The notes below the pieces were generated by a model. It did no database searches, was not told the origin of the DNA, and saw only the letters and a list, made by a program, of their open reading frames with translations. Both the position numbers and the translations under genes were made by a program. DNA of 26,526 nt from DASVEE01 sp036399695 (lineage in GTDB: Bacteria; Acidobacteriota; Thermoanaerobaculia; Gp7-AA8), in the NCBI GenBank assembly GCA_036399695.1, contig DASWMP010000324.1, positions 1-26,526 of the forward strand. Reading direction: 5' to 3'. Positions 23,574 to 26,526 of this stretch are shown here, one piece after another. Numbering within the stretch: the stretch's first letter is position 1; every line of letters begins with the position of its first letter.

Positions 23574-23591
23574 CACCTTGAAGGAGGGGCG

Positions 23592-25151
23592 ATGAGCGAC
23601 GAACGTACTACTGCGCCTGTGATCGGCCGAATCGATTTTCATGAGGTGGATCGCCCGGAGCCACTCTCCTCCGACAGATTCGTCGAGCCGATCCCGATCG
23701 CGCTCACCTTCGACGACATCCTCCTGCAGCCGGCCCGCTCGGACCTTCATCCGAACTTCGTCGACGTCTCGACGCGGCTCACGCGCGACATCCACCTGAA
23801 CATCCCCATCCTCTCCGCGGCCATGGACACGGTCACGGAAGCGCGCCTCGCCATCGGCATGGCCCAGCACGGCGGCCTCGGCGTGATCCACAAGAACATG
23901 CCCATCGACCGTCAGGCCGAAGAGGTCGACAAGGTGAAGCGCTCGGAAGCCGGCATGATCGTCGACCCCGTGACGATGCGCCCCTGGCAGAGCATCTCCG
24001 AGGCGCTGCAGGTCATGGAGAAATACAAGATCTCCGGCGTTCCGGTGACGGACGCCAACGGCAAGCTCGTCGGCATCCTGACGAACCGCGACCTCCGCTT
24101 CGAGACCCGTTTCGAGATCCCCATCGCCGAGCGCATGACGAAGGACAACCTCGTCACCGTTCCGGTCGGCACCACGCTCGAGCAGGCCCGCGAAGTCCTG
24201 CACCATCACCGCATCGAAAAGCTCCTCGTGGTGGACGCCAACGGCGACCTCAAGGGCCTCATCACCGTCAAGGACATCCAGAAGGCGCGGCGGTACCCGC
24301 AGGCGGCCAAGGATCTCCTCGGCCGTCTCCGCTGCGGCGCTGCCATCGGCGCCGGCAAGGACGGTCTCGAGCGCGCCCGCGCTCTCGTCGACGCCAAGGT
24401 CGACGTCATCGTGCTCGACTCCTCGCACGGCCACTCGACCGGCGTGATGGACACGATCAAGCAGTTCAAGAAACTCTTCCCCGCCACACCGCTCATCGCC
24501 GGCAACATCGCCACCTACGAGGCGGCCATCGAGATGTGCGAGCTCGGCGTCGACGCCATCAAGGTGGGCATCGGCCCCGGCTCGATCTGCACCACGCGCG
24601 TCGTTGCCGGTGCAGGCGTCCCGCAGGTCACGGCCATCATGGATTGCGTCCGTGCCGCCGAGAAGTTCGACGTCCCGGTCATCAGCGACGGCGGCATCAA
24701 GTTCTCCGGCGACGTCACGAAGGCGCTCGCCGCCGGCGCGAATACCGTCATGATCGGCTCCCTCTTCGCCGGTACCGACGAAGCGCCGGGCGAAACGATC
24801 CTCTATCAGGGCCGCACCTTCAAGGCCTATCGCGGCATGGGCTCCCTCGGCGCCATGCAGCAGGGCTCGAAGGACCGCTACTTCCAGGAAGACACCAACG
24901 AGGTCGGCAAGCTCGTGCCGGAAGGCATCGAAGGAAAGGTGCCGTACAAGGGCTCCATCTCCGCGATGATCCCGCAGCTCGTCGGCGGCCTCCGCAGCGG
25001 CATGGGCCTCACGGGCTCGAAGAACATCGACGAGCTCCGCACCAAGTCGCGCTTCGTCCGCATCACGGCGGCCGGCCTGCGCGAGTCGCACGCCCACGAC
25101 GTCATCATCACCAAGGAAGCGCCGAACTACCGCATCGAGGGGAACGAGTAA
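23592..25151 (+). CDS. guaB: IMP dehydrogenase
   Basis: This 519-residue enzyme oxidises IMP to XMP with NAD, the committed step to GMP. The N-terminal strand signature is ALTFDDILLQPARSD. Two CBS domains occupy about residues 115-230 (MTKDNLVTVPVGTTLEQARE; ISGVPVTDANGKLVGILTNR). The catalytic loop is IGPGSICTTRVVAG with Cys333. The flap contains YFQEDTNEVGKLVPEGIEG. A roughly 35-residue N-terminal extension precedes the core. The ATG at 23592 is set by AAGGAGG 4 nt upstream; a longer frame upstream has no Shine-Dalgarno. Confidence 0.97.
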   Translation: MSDERTTAPVIGRIDFHEVDRPEPLSSDRFVEPIPIALTFDDILLQPARSDLHPNFVDVSTRLTRDIHLNIPILSAAMDTVTEARLAIGMAQHGGLGVIHKNMPIDRQAEEVDKVKRSEAGMIVDPVTMRPWQSISEALQVMEKYKISGVPVTDANGKLVGILTNRDLRFETRFEIPIAERMTKDNLVTVPVGTTLEQAREVLHHHRIEKLLVVDANGDLKGLITVKDIQKARRYPQAAKDLLGRLRCGAAIGAGKDGLERARALVDAKVDVIVLDSSHGHSTGVMDTIKQFKKLFPATPLIAGNIATYEAAIEMCELGVDAIKVGIGPGSICTTRVVAGAGVPQVTAIMDCVRAAEKFDVPVISDGGIKFSGDVTKALAAGANTVMIGSLFAGTDEAPGETILYQGRTFKAYRGMGSLGAMQQGSKDRYFQEDTNEVGKLVPEGIEGKVPYKGSISAMIPQLVGGLRSGMGLTGSKNIDELRTKSRFVRITAAGLRESHAHDVIITKEAPNYRIEGNE

Positions 25152-25160
25152 CCTCCCGTC

Positions 25161-25252
25161 ATCCTGAGCGATAGCGAAGGATCGATGGAGCTTCAGCGAC
25201 GATGGTGGCGTTCGTCGCTGAAGCTCCATTGATCCTTCGCTGCGCTCAGGAT
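25161..25252. repeat. Long palindromic repeat, copy 2
   Basis: Arms 25161-25200 and 25214-25252 are inverted copies (one small indel) around a 13-nt loop. The outer 24 or so bases match copy 1 at 5741-5836, but the inner arms differ (GGAGCTTCAGCGAC here, GGAGCCACAGC there) and remain self-complementary. It begins 9 bases after the guaB stop and probably serves as its terminator or 3' stabiliser. Confidence 0.9.
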
Positions 25253-25266
25253 AAAAAGCAAAACAG

Positions 25267-25695
25267 ATGGTTACATTCATTGACGACGCCCGGCGCGAGC
25301 TCGAGCTCGACGCCTTCCCGGTCATCGTAGACTTCGCCGTCGAGCTGACGGAAGAGCGGATGATCGTCTTCACCAGTACGGAAAACGGCCTCCTGGCCGG
25401 CTTCCCCGCCTGGGAAGACGCCGACCGCGACCTCCGCCACTACGTCGCCGAGGACATCCCGCTCGGCCCCATCGAAGCCCCCTACGACGACCGCGACGAA
25501 GGCTGGCGCATCGTGATCTTCGAGCACGCCGGCTACGTGTACGTGCTGGAGGGGGACGATCCGAACGCCACCGAGTTCGAGGTGTTCTTCCGCGTTCCGC
25601 TGGACGTGTACTTCCGCTTATGGATGGAGTTGATCGAGCGCTTCCACCCCGGCGTCCCCCTCGACCCGCAAGGCGACGAGGACGTGGAGGAGTAG
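25267..25695 (+). CDS. Acidic protein of unknown function
   Basis: This 142-residue protein is strongly acidic (EDADRDLRHYVAEDI, YDDRDEGWRIVIFEHAGYVY, ending in DEDVEE), with alternating strands and a helix (FRLWMELIERFHPGV). There is no signal or membrane segment. I recognise no family. Its final 21 bases, including the stop, are duplicated after the toxin gene (26361-26381). A GATAAA sequence from the end of the palindromic repeat lies about 12 nt before the ATG. Confidence 0.7.
   Translation: MVTFIDDARRELELDAFPVIVDFAVELTEERMIVFTSTENGLLAGFPAWEDADRDLRHYVAEDIPLGPIEAPYDDRDEGWRIVIFEHAGYVYVLEGDDPNATEFEVFFRVPLDVYFRLWMELIERFHPGVPLDPQGDEDVEE
25675..25695 (+). repeat. 21-bp direct repeat, left copy
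   Basis: The 3' end of the acidic-protein gene (GACGAGGACGTGGAGG, then AGTAG) is identical base for base to 26361-26381. The match is exactly 21 bases; both flanks differ. Together they bracket the toxin-antitoxin genes. Confidence 0.9.
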
Positions 25696-25698
25696 AAT
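25693..25698 (+). promoter_or_regulatory. Antitoxin -10 box (TAGAAT) at the repeat junction
   Basis: TAGAAT lies 6 nt before the antitoxin ATG. Its TAG is the stop codon of the acidic-protein gene and the last three bases of the direct repeat, so the box is formed at the junction. Confidence 0.45.
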
Positions 25699-25704
25699 CG
25701 GCCG

Positions 25705-25947
25705 ATGAGCGCGCGCGTCCAAGCGGTGTGGAATCAGGTCTCCGAGCTCTCGGCGGACGAACGCTCCGAGCTGCTCGACCTGCTGATCGCCGACCTGGAG
25801 CCGCCCGCCGATCCCGGGGCCGCGGAAGCCTGGGATCAGGAGATCGAGCGCCGTGTAGCGGAGCTTCGGTCCGGCGCGGTCCAGACGGTTCCGTGGGAGA
25901 CCGTGAGGGCTTCGCTACTTGACCCCGCCAGACGCCCGAAGAATTAG
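25705..25947 (+). CDS. Antitoxin of the addiction-module (PF09720-like) family
   Basis: This 80-residue protein matches the addiction-module antitoxin family: an N-terminal helical segment VWNQVSELSADERSELLDLL and the AWDQEIERRVAELRSGAVQT core, then the typical WETVRASL. The antitoxin should neutralise the adjacent toxin by binding it and should repress its own promoter. Its last 29 bases overlap the toxin start. It is transcribed from a box at the repeat junction, independent of guaB. Confidence 0.87.
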   Translation: MSARVQAVWNQVSELSADERSELLDLLIADLEPPADPGAAEAWDQEIERRVAELRSGAVQTVPWETVRASLLDPARRPKN

Positions 25948-26233
25948 GTTCACCCCTGCGGCGTGGCGCGATGCGATTGAAGCGTACGACTGGTACCTGG
26001 AACGGAGCCGTTCGGCTGCAGACGCGCTTTTGAGCGAGCTTGATGTCGCGATCCAGTGCATCGCTGAAGCGCCCGAGGCCTTTCCGCCTCATCGATACGG
26101 CACCCGCCGGTACCTGCTGCGCCGCTTCAAGTACGACGTGGTTTATGAGGTGATGGACGAGGAGATTGCGATCATCGCGGTTGCGCACCAGAACCGGCGG
26201 CCGTACTGGCGTTCACGCGTTCACCGCCGCTGA
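25919..26233 (+). CDS. ParE/RelE superfamily toxin
   Basis: This 104-residue basic protein has the RelE/ParE fold: IRFTPAAWRDAIEAYDWYLE, ALLSELDVAIQCIAEAPEAF and then RRYLLRRFKYDVVYEVMDEE and IAIIAVAHQNRRPYW. The Arg-rich strand and the terminal His-x-x-Arg-x-x-x-x-Trp match the ParE/RelE cores. RelE toxins cleave mRNA in ribosomes and ParE toxins poison gyrase; sequence alone cannot say which. It begins at TTG 25919, or possibly further inside, overlapping the antitoxin gene, so the pair is co-translated. Confidence 0.87.
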   Translation: MTPPDARRIRFTPAAWRDAIEAYDWYLERSRSAADALLSELDVAIQCIAEAPEAFPPHRYGTRRYLLRRFKYDVVYEVMDEEIAIIAVAHQNRRPYWRSRVHRR

Positions 26234-26244
26234 GCAAACAGAGC

Positions 26245-26327
26245 GATGGGACCTATGGGACCGATAGGACCTGTAGGACCGATGAGCCCCCGCCCATTGG
26301 TCCTATCGGTCCTATTTGTCCCATCGG
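26245..26327. repeat. 9-bp array inverted repeat (GGGACCTAT type)
   Basis: The left arm has four 9-bp units (GGGACCTAT, GGGACCGAT, AGGACCTGT, AGGACCGAT), and the right arm has the complement (ATTGGTCCT, ATCGGTCCT, ATTTGTCCC). It lies just after the toxin gene, between the 21-bp direct repeats. Fragments resembling it occur near 7668-7708 and 9128-9138. Confidence 0.85.
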
Positions 26328-26360
26328 CTCTCCGCCGCGGCACCCGGCGGTAGATCCCCG

Positions 26361-26381
26361 GACGAGGACGTGGAGGAGTAG
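26361..26381 (+). repeat. 21-bp direct repeat, right copy
   Basis: Identical to 25675-25695, the 3' end of the acidic-protein gene. It is non-coding here. The rest of the window (26382-26526) holds no gene that I can support. Confidence 0.9.
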
Positions 26382-26481
26382 CGCAATCTCGGAGTGCGGT
26401 GGCGCACGGAGGGTGTCTCAAAACGGTGCGTTTCGATCTACTCCCTTGGTTCTGCCGTCGATGAACCGGCGCCTGCGGGCG

Positions 26482-26509
26482 CGGACAGACAGGAGTGTCT
26501 GTCCCACAT
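26482..26509. repeat. Palindromic repeat (GGACAGACA type), third copy
   Basis: It matches 9332-9359 and is a 9-bp hairpin with a GGAG loop. A partner copy may lie beyond the window edge. Confidence 0.85.
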
Positions 26510-26526
26510 TCAGATTCCGCCGAATA

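Noticed and set aside
23553..25373. Minus-strand frame of 606 codons opposite guaB
   Set aside because: Shadow of guaB. It also reads through the palindromic repeat.
26221..26421. Minus-strand frame with GPIGPIGP collagen-like repeats
   Set aside because: It arises solely from the 9-bp repeat units (three codons). No start signal or coding context.

Overview
This is a GC-rich bacterial chromosomal fragment of ordinary housekeeping and accessory genes, separated by many small repeat elements. I see no rRNA, tRNA, CRISPR array, phage or transposase gene. Gene content and repeat style suggest an uncultured soil or sediment lineage, perhaps Acidobacteriota-like. No phylogenetic marker here proves that. 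The run of 13 C at the left edge looks like a contig end.

Layout, left to right. (1) 28-3422, minus strand: an exported S9 prolyl-oligopeptidase, coupled by a 4-base overlap to an exported thioredoxin-TPR protein. That protein's CxxC motif is interrupted by an in-frame TGA exactly at the first Cys, so it is a strong selenoprotein candidate. (2) 3701-6035: a VanZ-like membrane protein divergent from an FHA-GAF-PP2C signalling phosphatase, then a small zinc-ribbon protein. (3) 6246-9121, plus strand: a 98-residue protein coupled to a rubrerythrin-VIT1 iron exporter, then a GNAT acetyltransferase and a DUF5996 protein. (4) 9466-12957, minus strand: feoB, a Cys-rich mini-protein and feoA overlap one another, followed by pantothenate kinase. 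(5) 12997-16797: an exported protein, then a minus-strand sensory cluster of response regulator, ABM-domain protein, CarH-like B12-binding sensor and histidine kinase. (6) 16824-19138: a DNA alkyltransferase converging on acpP-fabF. (7) 19308-22962, plus strand: DUF2203, a HAD hydrolase coupled to an RNase Z-like hydrolase, and a PBP4-type D,D-carboxypeptidase. (8) 22963-26526: a possible 51-residue gene, a small minus-strand gene, guaB, an acidic unknown protein, and a ParE/RelE-type toxin-antitoxin pair flanked by a perfect 21-bp direct repeat.

Two patterns run through the window. First, about a dozen genes that head transcription units have a TANNNT-type -10 box only 6-9 nt before the start codon, which implies leaderless mRNAs. 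acpP, fabF, guaB and the S9 peptidase instead have clear Shine-Dalgarno sequences. Second, intergenic gaps hold inverted-repeat elements. One kind has arms built from 7-bp (once 9-bp) units that differ in sequence at each site. Another is a two-copy long palindrome with covarying inner arms, and a third is a short palindrome present three times.

Iron handling is the clearest shared theme: Feo uptake in one cluster and ferritin-like/VIT1 export in another. The most novel items are the in-frame UGA thioredoxin, the B12-sensor two-component cluster and the direct-repeat-bounded toxin-antitoxin unit.
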